Origin: Colletes latitarsis
Taxonomy: Eukaryota > Arthropoda > Insecta > Hymenoptera > Colletidae
NCBI RefSeq assembly: GCF_051014445.1
Contig: NW_027488368.1
Span: forward strand, 28,308,001 to 28,372,000
Length of the DNA: 64,000 bases
Direction of reading: 5' to 3'
Positions 21,155-33,718 of this stretch are shown piece after piece. The notes under the pieces were generated by a model, which saw only the letters and a list, made by a program, of their open reading frames with translations, was not told the DNA's origin and did no database searches. Positions within the stretch are counted from its first letter, which is position 1. The number at the start of each line of letters is the position of its first letter. The translations under genes and the position numbers were made by a program.

Positions 21155-24100
21155 TTGCTGCTTTCTGACAAGCTCTTGCTTGCTTACTAGCCTACTGCCT
21201 CCTTACTAACCTGCTGCTTCCTTATTAGCAAAGTGCTTTGTTCCTAACTTTCTGCTTACTTACTGCCTTACTGCTACCTTTACTAGCTTCTTGCTTGCTT
21301 ACCAGCTTACAGCCTTGCTACAAGCTTACAGCTTCCCAACTAACTAACTGCATTTTTACTAGCCCACTGCTTGCTTACTAGCTTACTGTTTGCTTAGTAG
21401 CTTACTGCTAGCTTACTAGCTTGCTGCTGGCTTTCTAGCATACTGCTTGCTGTCTGGCATTCCGCTTTCTTACTAGCTAACTGGTTTCTTACTAGCTTAC
21501 TGTTTGCTGACTAGAATACCGCTTCCATACTAGCCTGCTGCTTGCTTACTAGCTTACTGGTTGCTTACTAGCTTACTGCTTGCATACTAGCCTACTGCTT
21601 GAATACTAGCTTCCCGGTTGCTTTCTAGTTTACCGCTTGCTTACCAGCACACAGCTTTGTTAATAGCTAACTGCTATCTGACTAGGCTGCTGCTCCCTTA
21701 CCAGCTTGCTGCTTGCTTGCTAGCATACTGCTTGCTTACTAGCACACTGCTTTCTTACTAGCTAATTGCCTTCTTACTAGGCGGCTGCTTTATTACTAGC
21801 TTACTGTTTGCTGACTAGCATCCTCCTCGCTTACTAGCTTACTGCTTGCTTACTAGCTTGCTGCTTGCTTACTAGCTTACTGCTTCCTTACTAACTGCTT
21901 TCTTGCTAGCCTGCTCCTTGCTTACTAGCATACTGCTTCGTTACTAACTTACTGCTTGCTTACCAGCTTACTGCTTTTCTACAACCTTACTGTTTCCTTA
22001 CTAACTAAGTGCATCTTTACTAGCCCGCTGCTTGCTTACTAGCATGCTGCTTGTTTACTAGCTTACTGCTAGCTTCCTCGCTTAGTGCCAGCTTACTAGC
22101 GTCCTCCTCGCTTCCTAGCTCACTGCTTGCATAGTAGCTTACTGATTGCTTACGAGCTTACTGCTTGCTTACAGTCTTACAGCTAGCTTACTCTCATACA
22201 GATTCCTTACTAGTTTCCTGCTCTCTTACTAGCTCACTGCGTGCTTACTAGTTCACAGCTTGCTTACCAGCTTGCTGCTTGCATACTAGGTTACTGCTAG
22301 CTTGATCGCTCACTGCTTGCTTACTAGCTTCACCCGCGCCAATTATCTGACTGCTTGCGTACTAGCTTACTGCTTTTCTACAAACTTACTGTTTCCTTAC
22401 TAACTAACTGCATCTTTACTAGCCTGCTGCTTGCTTTCTAGCTTCCTGCTTGCTTACTAGCATACTACTTTCTTACTAGCTACATGCTTGTTTACTAGAC
22501 TGCTGCTTGCTAACTAGCTTACTTGTTGCTTTCAATCTTACTGCTCGCTTTCTAGCATACTGCTTTGGTACTAGCTTACTGCTTGCTTACTAGCAAACAG
22601 CTTCCTTACCAGATTACGGCTTGCTTACAGGCTCAGTACTGACATACAAACTAACTGCCTTATTACCAGCATACTGCATGCGTACTAGTTTACTGCATTC
22701 TTATCAGCACCCTGCTCGCTTACTAGCATATTGCTTCCATACTAGCTGCCTGCTCGTTTACTAGCTCAATGCTGACTTACTAGTTCACTGCAGACTTACT
22801 AGTTCACTGCTTGCTTACTAGCATATCGCTCCCATACTTGGTTCCTGCTCGGTTACTAGCTCACTGCTCCCTTACTAGCTCACTGCTTGCTTACTAGCAT
22901 ACTGCTTGCTTACTAGCTTAGTGCTTGCTTACTAGCTTGTTGCTTTCTTACTTGCCAGCTGCTTGCTTACTAGCTTCCTGCTTGCCTATTAGCTTACTGC
23001 TTCCTAACTAGCCGGCTGCTTGCTTACTAGCATACTGCTTTGTTACTAACATACTGCTTGCTTATTAGCATACTGCTTCCTTACTAGCTTCCTGCTCGCA
23101 TCCTAGCTCACTGCTTGCTTACTATCTTACTACTTGCTTACTAGCTTACTACCTCCTTACTATCTACCAGCTTTCTTACCAGCTTATTAATTGCTCACAG
23201 GTTTACTGCTTGCTTACTAGCTTACTGCTAGCTTACAAGCTCACTGCTGGCTTACTTGATTGCTACATGCTTTCTAGCTTGCGGCTTGTTTACTAGCGTA
23301 GTGCTTGCTTACTAGCTTACTGCATGCTTACTACCTAACTGCTTCCATACTACATTCCTGCTTACTTCTTAACTTACTGCTTTCTTACTGGCCAGCTGCT
23401 TGCTTACTAGCTTACTGCACACTTGCTAGCTTACTGTTTGCTTACTAACTTCTAGCATGCTTACTAGCTAGCTGCTTGCTTACTAGCTTACCGCATCCTT
23501 ACTAGCTTCCTGCTGGCTTACCAGCTTTCTACTTTGCCACAAACCTACGGCTCGCTTTCTAACTAACTGCATTTGCACTAGCCTGCTGCTCGCTGTCGAG
23601 ATTACTGCTTTATTACTAGATCCCTTCTCGCTTACAAGCTCATTTCTTGCTTACTAGATTGCTGCTTGCTTACTAGCTTACTGCATGCTTAATTGCTGAC
23701 TGCTTCCTTACTATCTTGCTAAGTGCTGCCTACATTGCCGCTTGATTCCTAGATTGCTGCTTGCTTTGTGGCCTGCCGCTTGCTTACTAGAGCACTGCTT
23801 GTTTTACTAGCTTAGTGCTTGCTTACTAGCTAATTGCTTTCTTACTACATACCTGCTTTCTTCTTAGCTTACAGCTTTCTTACTTGCCAGCTGCTGGCTT
23901 ACTATCTTACTGCTTGCTTACGTAGCTTACAACTTGCTTTCTAGCTTACTGCTTGCTTACAAGCATACTGCTTCCTTACTAGCTTCCTGCTCGCTTACTA
24001 GCTTTCTGCTTGCTCACCAGCTTACTGCTTGCTTACTAGCTTACTGCCATCTTACTCGCTTACTGCTTGCGTACTAGCCTGCTGCTTGCTTTCTAGCTTA

Positions 24101-24158
24101 GTGCTTCCGTTCTAGCTTCCTGCTCGCTTACTATCTTGCTGCTTGCTTTCGAGGTTAC
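21155..24158 (+). repeat. 19-bp minisatellite, forward orientation
   Basis: No gene. The CTACAAAC...TAACTAACTGCATTTTTACTAG variant block recurs at about 21299-21370, 21959-22035, 22370-22430 and 23527-23590. A second block (ATTGCTACATGCTTTCTAGC, later TACATTCCTGCTTACTTC) at about 23265-23400 matches the sequence left of the piggyBac insertion. GCTTTCGAGGTTAC at 24145-24158 is the left TSD of element B. Confidence 0.9.
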
Positions 24159-24716
24159 TTTTTTTTTTTGTACGTGGGGAAATCCTTATGGACACCCGCG
24201 AACCCACCCGAAGGGCGGGCTGGTAGGTAGTGTCGGACTCATACCGACTAAAACCCCACGGTGACCATCCTGAGACGCCTGGCGAGTGACCGGGAACTCT
24301 AGTGAGACATCACAGAGTCCCCCGCCGCGTCGTGCCTTTTCGGCGCCTGGTCACCAGCGCCCACGGCCCCGTGACATAGGACTAAGCCGCCGACTGGGTG
24401 GCCGCGTTGGCTGCTGGATTCATCCGCAGCCGACGGGCCAACCTGCAGCCTTAGGTAACACCCGCGGCAAATATCTCATAACCCGGGCCACTCACACACA
24501 CATTCACCCACGCAAAGCATTCATACCGGTGTTTGGTCCGCGGAAGCTTTCGCTCCAACCTCCGGGATGCCATGCGAGTATACGGTCACCAGCTCCCTCA
24601 GGTTGGTGACCCCATCCCCGAATCCCATCCCAGCGGCTACCCCCATCCGCCACCTGGGGACGCGCCACGTAGGGGTTCACCTCCCCTACCGCCTGGACAA
24701 CCAAGCGGGTGCGTGG
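24159..24716 (-). mobile_element. Short poly(A) retroelement B, 558 bp
   Basis: An 11-base poly(T) at 24159-24169 and a perfect 14-bp TSD, GCTTTCGAGGTTAC, at 24145-24158 and 24717-24730 define the element exactly. It has no recognisable protein. On the minus strand its last 150 or so bases share two motifs with the family A 3' UTR: GGTCACCGTGGGGTTTT followed by AGT and GGTA, and TTTCCCCACG just before the poly(A). The rest does not align by eye. It may be a 5'-truncated copy of another R1-clade family or a non-autonomous element using family A machinery. Its orientation relative to the satellite matches family A. Confidence 0.85.
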
Positions 24717-27700
24717 GCTTTCGAGGTTACAGCTAGCTAAATAACTTACTGTTTGCTTACTTACCACCTACTTCCTTACAAGCTTACTGCTTGCTTAATA
24801 GCTTAGTGGTTTGTTACTAACTTACTGCTTTGTTACTAGCTTACTGCTTCCCTACAAACTAACTTCTTTCTTTCTAGCCTGCTGCCTGCTTACTATCATA
24901 CTGCTTTGTTACTATCTTATTGCTTGCTTACTAGCATACTGCATCCTTACTACCTTCCTGCTCGCATACTATATGACTGCTGGCTTACTATCCTACTACT
25001 TGCTTACTAGCTTACTACCTGCTTACTAGCTACCTGCTTTCTTACACGCTTACTGCTTGCTTACAAGCTTCCTGCTTGCCTACTAGCTTACTGCTAGCTT
25101 ACTCGCATTCTGCTCACTTACTGACTAACTGCTTTCCTACCAGCTTACTGCTTGCTTACTAGCTTGCTGCTTGCTTACCAGATCACTGCTCGCTCACTAG
25201 CTCACTGCTTGCTTTATAACTTAATCGCTCGCTTACTAGCACACTGCTTGCTATCTAGCTTACTACCCGCATAATAGTTAGCTGCTTTTTTAGTAGACTC
25301 CTGCTCGCTTTCTAGCTTACTGCTTTCTTACTAGCTTACTTGTTTCCTACTTGCATGCTGCTTGCTTACTAGCACACTGTTTCCTTACAAGCTTCCTCCT
25401 CGCTTACCAGCTCACTGGTTGCTTACTAGCTCACTGGTTGCTTACTAGCTTACTGCTTGCTTGCTACCTAATTTCATTCTTACTACATTCCTGCTTTCTT
25501 CCTAATTTTCTGCTTTCTTTCTAGCCAGCTGCTTGCTTACTAGCTTACTGCTTTCCTACTAGCCTGCTCCTTGCTTTTATCTTACTGCTTGCACACTTGC
25601 TTGGTGCTTGCTTTCTAGCTTACAGCTTGCTTACTAGCATACTACTTTCTTACTAGCTAATTGCTTTCTTACTAGCCTGCTGAATGCTTACTACATTACT
25701 TGTTGCTTACTCCCTTACTGCTTTCTTACTAGCATACGGATTCCTTACTATATTCCCTCCGCGCATACTAGCGTACTGCTTGCTTATTAGCTTTCTGCAT
25801 TCTTACTACATTCCTGCTTTCTTCCTAACTCACAGCTATCTTACTAAACTACTGCTCTCATACTATCCGAATGCTTCCTGCTCGCTTACGAGCTTACCGT
25901 TTTGTTACTAACATGCTGCTTGCTTACAGGCTTACCGCTCGCTTACTAGCCCGCTGCTTGCTTACCAGCATGCCGCTCCCTTACTAGCTTCCTGCTCATT
26001 TCCTAGCTCACTGCATGCTTACTGGCTTACTACTTGCTTACTAGCTAACTACTTTCTTACTGGCTAATTCTTTTCTTACCAGCCTGCTGCTTGCTTACTA
26101 TCATACTGCTTGCTGATTAGCTTTCTGCTTGCATACTAGCTTACTGCTTGCTTACTAGTATACTGCTCGATTTCTAGCTCACTGCTTCCAACTAGGTTGC
26201 TGCTTGATATCTAGCTCACTGCTAGCTTAATAGCTCACTGATTGCTTACTAGTTTACTACTTGCTTACTAGCTAACTGGTTGCTTTCTAGTTTACTGCTT
26301 CCTTACTAGCTCCCTGGTTGCTTACTAGCACACTGCTTCCATACTAGATTACTGCCTGCTCACTAGCTTTCTGGTTGCTTTCTAGCTTACCTCTTGCTTA
26401 CTAGCCTGCAGCTTGCTTTCTAGCTTACTGCATCCTTACTAGTTTACTGCTTGCTCAGTAGCTCACTGCTTTCTTAATAGCCAGCTGCTTGCTTTCTAGC
26501 TTACCGCTTGCTCACTAGATTGCTGCTTGCTTTCTAGCATACTGCTTGCTTACTAGCATACTGCTTTCTTACTAGCTAACTGCTCTCTTATTATCTTGCT
26601 GCTTGCTTACTAGCTTACTTGTTGGTTACTAGCTTACAGCATGCTTAATAGCACACTGCTAACCTCCTAGCTTCCTCCTCACTTACTATCTCGCTGCTTG
26701 CTTACTAGCTTACCGGTTACTTACAAGCTTACTGCATGCTTACTAGCATACTGCTTCCTTACGAGCTCCCTGCTCGCTTACTGGCTCACTGCTCGCTTAC
26801 TAGCTCACAGCTTGCTTACTGGCTTTCGGGTTGCTTACTAGCTTACTGCTTGCTCACTGTCATACAGCCCCCTTTCGAGCTCCCGGCTCGCTTACTAGCA
26901 TACCGCTTGCTTACTGGCACACTGCTATCTTAATAGCTACTGCTTTCTTACTACCCTGCTGCTTGCTTACTAGCTTACTTTTTGCTTACTAGCTGTCTGC
27001 TTTCTCTCTAGCATACAGTTCCTTTACAAGCTTTCTGCTCGCTTACTAGCTCACTGCGTGCTTACCAGCTTACTGCTTGCATCTAGGTAACTGCTTGCTT
27101 ACTAGCACACTGCTTCCTTCGTAGCATGCTGCTTCCTTACTAGTTTCCTGCTCGCTTACTGGTTCACTGCATGCTTCCCAGCTTACTGCTTGCTTACAAG
27201 CATACTGCTTTCGTACTAACATACAGCTCCCTTACTAGCTTGCTACTTGCTTGCTAGCATACTGCCTGCTTAATTGCACACTGCTTTCTTACTAGCTAAT
27301 TGCCTTCTTACTAGCCCGCTTCTTTGTTACTAGCTTACTGCTTGCGGACTGGCATCCTCCTCGCTTACTACCCCACTGCTTGCTTTCAAGATTACAGCTT
27401 GCTTATTAGTTTACTGCTTGCACAATATCTAACTGCATTCTTACTAGCCTGCTGCAAGCTTTCTAGCTTACTCCTTGCCAACTAACATACTGCTTTCTCA
27501 CTAGGTACATGCTTTGTGACTAGACTGCTGCTTGCATTCAAGTTTATTGCTTGTTGACTGGCCTCCTGCTTCCTTACTAACTAACTGCTTCCTTACTAGC
27601 TTCCTGCTCGCTTACTAGCTCCCTGGTTGCTTACTAACTTACTGGTTGCTCTCTAGCTTACAGCTTGCTTACTAGCAGTCTGCTTTCTTCCAATTTCACT

Positions 27701-28817
27701 ACTTGCCTACTAGCTTACTGCTTGCTTACCAGCTTCCTGCTCACTTACTAGCACACTGCTTGCTTACTAGAATTCTGCTCACTTCCTACCACCCTGCTCG
27801 CTTACTGGATAACTGCTGCTTGCTTTCTAGCTTACTGCTTGCAACACAGCTTGCTGCTTGCTCCCTAGGTTAGTACTTCGTTACTAGCTTTCTGCATGCT
27901 TACTAGCTCACTGCTTGCTTACTAGCTTACCGCTTGCTTTCTACCTTATTGCTTGCTCAATAGCACGCAGCTTTCTTAATATCTAACTGCTATTTGACTA
28001 GCATGCTGCTTCGTTACAAGCTTACTGCTTGCTTACTAGCGTGCTGCTTGCTTAGTAGCTTACCGCTTGCTTACTAGCTTACTAGTTGCTTGCTACATTA
28101 CTGCTTGCTTACTATCATGCTGCTTCCTTACTAGATTCCTCCTCGCTTACTAGCTCACAGCTTGCATACTAGCTTACTGCTAGCATACTCGCTTCCTGCA
28201 TGCTTATTAGCCCGCGCTTGTCTTGTAGCCTACTGCTTGCATACTAGCTTACTGCTTGCTTATTAGTTAACGGCTCGCTTACTAGCTCACTGCTTCCTTA
28301 CAAACTTTCTGCTTGCTTTCTAGCGTACTGCTTGCAATCTAGCTTCCTTCTCGCTTACTTGCTCCCTGCTCGCTTACTTGCTCACTGCTTGCTTCTAGCT
28401 AACTGCTTGCTTACTAGCTAGCTGCTTTCTTGTTAGACTCCTGCTTGCTTTCTACCTCACTGCTTCCTTACTAGTTTCCTGCTTGTATACTATCCTACTG
28501 CCTGCTTAGTAGCTAACTGGATGCTTAGTAGCATTCTGCTCCCATACAAGGTCCCTGCTGGCATACTAGCTTACTGCTTGATTACTAGCTTGCTGCTTTC
28601 TTTCTAGCTTACTCCTTGCTTACTAGCATACTGCTTTGTTAATAGCCTACTGCTTGCCTACTCGCTTACTGCTTGCTTACTAGCTTACAGCCAGCTTTCT
28701 AGCTCACTACTCGCCTAGTAGCTCACTGCGTGCTTACTAGCACACTGCTTGCTTACTATCTTACTGCTAGCTTACTCGTTTACTGTTTGCTTACTAGCTA
28801 ACAGCTTGCTTACCAGC
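24717..28817 (+). repeat. 19-bp minisatellite, forward orientation, longest uninterrupted block
   Basis: No gene over 4.1 kb. Hydrophobic open frames rich in LLAYCLLTS appear by chance: 19 is not a multiple of 3, so a frame cycles through every register, and the consensus TAG stop is often mutated. About 25420-25560 matches the two reverse-arm blocks near 50825 and 50980 in inverted orientation. Confidence 0.9.
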
Positions 28818-29285
28818 TGTTTAGAATAAGGTATAAGAATTAGGATAAGATGTAGAAATACGTTTATTGTGCCGTCTCCGTGTTTAGATTATGATGCGAG
28901 CGGTGTGGATTGCGTGGGAGAGAGAGTGAATGAGTGTTGTGAGAGCGTGTCATGTGTGCCGACGGTTGGCGCGACCGTCACCGATCTATAGACGAGATTT
29001 GAAAGATCAACGGTTTGCCGTGCGCGATCCCGTAACGGCAGAACGATCCAAGCTGTCGATCCGATTGTAAGTGATATCGAGCACGGACCTTCGTCGCCCT
29101 GGCGCATTCTCCTAGGGAGTTGCCCTTGAAACTGTTATCGGACACGTGCCTACCGCGTCCCAGTTACGCTTGCCGCAGTGTGAACGTTGTGCAATCTTAC
29201 AATAAACTTGCGACTGTGTGAATTACTCCGCCACTCTTCGCGTCCCTGTTCCTCGTCTGCGCCTCTTTTCGTCTGCGCATTAACA
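28818..29285 (+). repeat. Probable solo LTR, 468 bp
   Basis: Non-satellite island beginning TGTTTAG and ending ATTAACA (inverted TGTT...AACA ends). AATAAA near 29200 suggests plus-strand sense. The flanking five bases are CCAGC (28813-28817) and CTAGC (29286-29290), matching at four of five, so the TSD is imperfect. No coding potential is recognised. Confidence 0.6.
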
Positions 29286-30420
29286 CTAGCTAACTGCTTT
29301 CTTACTAGCCTCCTGCATGCTTACTAGCCTACTGGTTGCTTACCAGCTTACTGCTTGCTTACTAGCCTGCAGCTTGCATTCTAGCTTACTGCCTGCTTAC
29401 TAGCTTGCTGCTTCCTTTCTAGCATACAGCTTGCTTACTAACATCCTGCTTTCTTACTAGCTCGCTACTTGCCTACCAGCTTACAGCATGCTTACATGCT
29501 TACTGCATGCTTACTAGCTTACAGCTTGCTTATTAGATTGATGCCTGCTTACTGGCATACTGCTCGCATACTTGCTTTCTCGCCTGCTGCTTGCTTACTC
29601 GCATACTGCTAGCTTACTAGCTTACTGCTTTCTTACTAGCCTGCTGCTTGCTTACTAGCTTACTGCTAACTTATTCGCATCCTTGCTTGCTTACTATGTT
29701 GCTGCTTGCTTTCGAGCTTACTGCTTGCTTAGTTGCCTTACTGCTTGCTTAATAGCTTGCTGGTTTGTTACTAACATACTGCTTTGTTACTAGCTTACTG
29801 CTTCCTTGCTATCTAACTGCTTGCTTACTAGTCTTCTGCTTGCTTTCTAGCTAACTGCTTGCCTCACAGCGTGCTGCTTGTTTTGTACCTTACTGCTTGC
29901 TTTCTAGCACACAGCTTTCTTACTAGCTTACTGCTTGCTTACCAGCTAACTGCTCTGCTACAAACTTGCAGCTCCCTTACTATCTCACTGCATTTTTCCT
30001 AGCCTGCTGCTTGCTTACTAGCATACTGCTTTGATACTAACTTACTGCTTGCTTACTGGCTTTCTGCTTGCTTACTAGCATACTGCTTTGTTACTAACTT
30101 ACTGCTTGCTTACTAGCATACTGCTTCCTTACTAGCTTCTTCCTCGCTTACTAGCTCACTGCTTGCCTACTATCTTACTACTTGCTTACTAGCTTACTAC
30201 CTCCTTACTAGCTACCTACTATCTTACCAGCTTACTGCTTGCTTACAAGCCTACTGCTTGCTTACTCGCTTACTGCTTGCTTAGAAGCTTACTGCTTGGT
30301 TACTATATGGCTACATGCTTTCAAGCTTGCCGCTTGCTTACTGGCGTACTGCATGCTTACTTGCTTACTGCTTGCTTACTACCTAACTGCTCTCTTACTG
30401 CATTCCTGCTTACGTCTTAA
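29286..30420 (+). repeat. 19-bp minisatellite, forward orientation
   Basis: No gene. A variant block lies at about 29938-30010. The last 240 bp match 23150-23390, and its TTAA (30417-30420) is the target used by the piggyBac element. Confidence 0.9.
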
Positions 30421-32707
30421 CACATTGTACGCCGGCCCCGCGAAAACGCGCGATTCGAATTCTATCGCTTGAATGCCGGCCCCGTGAAAACGCGGGTTTC
30501 AAAGTCTGCCGCTTCAGCGCTGGGTCTGCGATAATACAGCATTCTTTTCTTTGGCGATTTGTTGGCTGTTGTCATGACTACGCTGATGCAAGAGTCACTC
30601 TTGAGCATTGTATACTGTAGCCAGTACATCTTTCATGGCTTTATGCTTTTAGTTGAACAGCATAATAGGCCTTCTTATTCTGTGCATTTTTACTCCTATA
30701 ATATGTGTGAATTTACTGAGTATATGTCGCTGATCCTCTATCAGATTATTCTATACAATCAGAAGATTCTGATATAGAGGTCGAGGTCAGTGATAGTGAT
30801 GTGATTCCAAAAAGAAGAACAAGAACTGTTCCATTGCAGTATTCCAGTGATTCCGATGATCTAATTGATAGTGAAATGTTCACAGAATCACATAGTGACA
30901 CTGAATCATGGTCAGATGTTGATAAAGCTCCTAACGTACCAGATTTTATTGCGGAATCTGGTCCAAAGATTGTTCCTGCTAATAAGCAGAGAAATGTTTA
31001 TTGGCAATGATTTATTTCAATTGATGGTAAATGAATCAAACATTTATTATCATCAGAATAAGGACAAGATGTGTAATGGTAAAAAAATGCCTAAGTGGAG
31101 AGATGTTTCTCTAGGCGACATGAAGAAATTTCTTGGTTTGATTATATTGACGGGCCAAGTAAAGAAAGATCGAAAAGATGATTACTGGTCGACAGACTTT
31201 TATACCAAAACACCATCGTTCTCCACGGTAATGTCGCGTAACAGATTTCGCCAGATTTGGGACACATGGCATTTTTCAAATAATCGTACAACAGCTGGTT
31301 CTAATAAGCTCGGGAAGTTTCAGCCAATACTGAGTTATTTATTAGATAAATTTAAATCAGTATACACGCCGAAAAAGGAGCTTTCGCTTGTCGAATCTAT
31401 TATTCCATGGCGTGGAAGATTATCTATAAAAACGTACAAACCCGCAAAAATAATAAAGTATGGCCTACTGTGTCGTATGTTATGTGAAGCTAAAAGTGGA
31501 TATATTTGCAACTTGGAAATATACTGTGCGAATGGCAAAAAACTGGGCCAAACTATAATGTCGTTGCTCGATAAACATATAGGACTGGGGTATCATGTAT
31601 ATATGGATAATTATTATAACAGTATTTGTACCGCAGAATTGCTTCTGAAAAATGGTACACGAGTTTGCGGTACAATTAGAGCGAATAGAGGTGTTCCCGA
31701 ATCTATGAAGCATATCAGATTAAAAACTGGAGATTATACATTTAAAAGAAAAAATGAAATTTTAGTACAGGCGTGGAAGCCAAAACACAAAATCGTATAC
31801 ATGGTTTCTACAATACATTCGGGAGAACTAACAAACACAAAAAAAGTACATTGGAAAACAAAACAAGAAATTATAAAACCTCAATCTGTCATAGATTATA
31901 ACAAATATATGATGGGCGTAGATTTGGCCGATCAGTTTTTATCATATCTTTCCATTATGAGGAAAACAGTGAAATGGACAAAGAAAACAGTTTTGTTTCT
32001 TTTAAATTGCGCATTGTTCAATGCATATAGATTATATGTTGAGTTCAATGGTAACACTATAAAATATCAAAAATTTTTACATGCTGTTGCATGTTTATGG
32101 ATCGAGGAATATCCAAGTACTCAAGATGTATCGAATGATTGTGCGGAACGAACTTCTGCATTAGTTCCTACACCTCGCACATCAAAATATTATCACCCTC
32201 AGAGACTATCGGGTGATATAAAGAAGCATAACGTTACTCGAATTATTGGATCTGGGGAAAACCGATATGTACGACGTCCATGCAAAGTTTGCTCTGCTAG
32301 CAAAAAAAGAAGCGAGAGAATCTTTATGTGCTCTCTGTGCCTAGTACCTTTACATCTTGGAAAATGTTTCGAAAAAAACCATACATCTCTTAAATATTAA
32401 TATTTTTCCTTCCGTTTATATTATATATATGTAATAATCAATCATCAAATAAAACAGGTGTATTTTTTTATAACTATAAATTAAAATTTTTTATTTTGCT
32501 TCTATTTTTCGTTATCGTTAAATTGCATAAAATGAATATGTAAATCAATTTTAGTGTTTTACAATAATGTATAAAATTTTAAATATTTTCTTCACCTACT
32601 CATTGGTCGCCAACAAGCGAATCATGCCGGCGCCTAGGCTTTACGCGGTCGATACTGTGCTGGCGCTCAGATTTTAAATGTCTCAGATGCCACCGGCGTA
32701 CGATGTG
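30421..32707 (+). mobile_element. piggyBac-type DNA transposon, 2287 bp
   Basis: Flanked by TTAA at 30417-30420 and 32708-32711, the fixed piggyBac target. The ends are inverted repeats: CACATTGTACGCCGG at the left and the complement of CACATCGTACGCCGG at the right (one mismatch in 15). GCCGGCCCCG(C/T)GAAAACGCG occurs twice inside the left end (about 30431 and 30476), a sub-terminal repeat. The element is AT-rich, unlike the GC-rich R1 elements. It holds one transposase gene, which is disabled. The related satellite block at 23383 keeps the empty TTAA site. Confidence 0.95.
30801..32400 (+). pseudogene. piggyBac transposase, frameshifted, first catalytic Asp lost
   Basis: DDE/DDD transposase of the piggyBac (PGBD4-like) family. 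An acidic N-terminus (SDSDDLIDSEMFTESHSD) is open to about 31010. The catalytic part continues one frame over, from about 30998 to the stop at 32400, so a single-base indel near 31000 separates them. In the 511-aa frame starting at 30865 the second and third catalytic Asp are present (YMDNYYNS, Asp248; GVDLADQ, Asp353). The first, expected in a DES(M/I)xPxxGR context, reads VES (Val176). The Cys-rich C-terminal finger (CKVCSASKK, CSLCLVPLHLGKC) is intact. The original start is unclear and a second frameshift near 30730 is possible. Inactive on two counts. Confidence 0.92.
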
Positions 32708-33171
32708 TTAACTGACTGCTTTCTTTGCTACGAACCTACGGATCCCTTACTAACTAACTGCAATTGTACTAGCCTGCTGCTTGCTTACTAGCGTACTGCT
32801 TCCTTACTAGCTTCCTGCTTGCTAACTAGCTCACTGCTTGCTTACTAGATTACTGCTTGTTTACTAGCTTACTGGTTGCTTGCTAGCTAACAGCTTGCTT
32901 ACTAGCTTCTAGCTTGCTTAATAGCTTGCTGCTTGCTTACCAGCTTACAGCTTTGCTACAAACCTACGGATCCCTTACTAACTACCTGCAATTGTACTAG
33001 CCTGCTGCTTCCTTACTAGCTTCCTGTTTGCTTACATGCCTACTGCTTGCTAACTATCCTACTGCTTGCTTACTAGCTTACTGCTTGCTTACAAGCTTAC
33101 TGGTTGCTTACTAGCTTACTACCTGCTTACTAGCTACCTGCTATCTTACCAGCTTACTGCTTGCTTACAAG

Positions 33172-33176
<5 letters not shown>
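32708..33176 (+). repeat. 19-bp minisatellite, forward orientation
   Basis: No gene. The variant block TGCTAC(G/A)AACCTACGGATCC occurs at 32726 and again at 32954, 228 bp apart, exactly 12 x 19. CTTACAAGCTTGC at 33164-33176 is the left TSD of the full-length element A6. Confidence 0.92.
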
Positions 33177-33202
<26 letters not shown>

Positions 33203-33718
33203 GTCGTGGGGAAAATCTTCGAAAGACTCCCTCCCACCTCCTTGGGGAGAGGTGGGAGGGGTGTGTGGGATTCCCCGCGCCCGTACAACGACAGGCGCGG
33301 GACCTACCCACTAAAAACCCCACGGTGACCCTTCGGCACGCTTTGGGAGGATACCGGGAATCGCTCGAAGCATTCTTCCGGTATCCTCCCCGTGCCCGCG
33401 CTTTCGCGCCCATCCCCCGGGGGGACAATCGGTCCCCCCAGTAGACACACTGCCTCATAGCGGCGGGACGGGGCCACTCCATCCCGCCGCTATCCGTCCC
33501 GGGGCCGCGTTTAGTGGCGGCTGCGAGCCCCAACTCGCAACCGCCCGCGACCCCGTTTCCACCCCTCGGCGGCCGGGCGTTCATGGCCGCACCAGACCGC
33601 CGAGGGTGCCTCCCCTTGCGTCGGACCGGTAGGGGGAGGCACTCCTACCCCCAACCGGTCCGACCCGGCGCCGCCTGGCGGGAGGAGGGTCCCCTCAGGA
33701 CCCCCCTCCCAGCCTAGG
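33203..33718 (-). other. Structured 3' UTR of A6
   Basis: At least eight strong hairpins in a row between the ORF2 stop and poly(A). Arm pairs are 33230-33240/33249-33259 (11 bp), 33274-33281/33294-33301 (8), 33346-33357/33378-33389 (12), 33419-33426/33432-33439 (8), 33458-33468/33482-33492 (11), 33517-33527/33534-33544 (11, one mismatch), 33563-33572/33597-33606 (10) and 33620-33630/33654-33664 (11). All full 3' ends of family A carry the set. Known R1- and R2-type reverse transcriptases recognise their own 3' UTR RNA, so that role is a reasonable inference. Confidence 0.85.
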
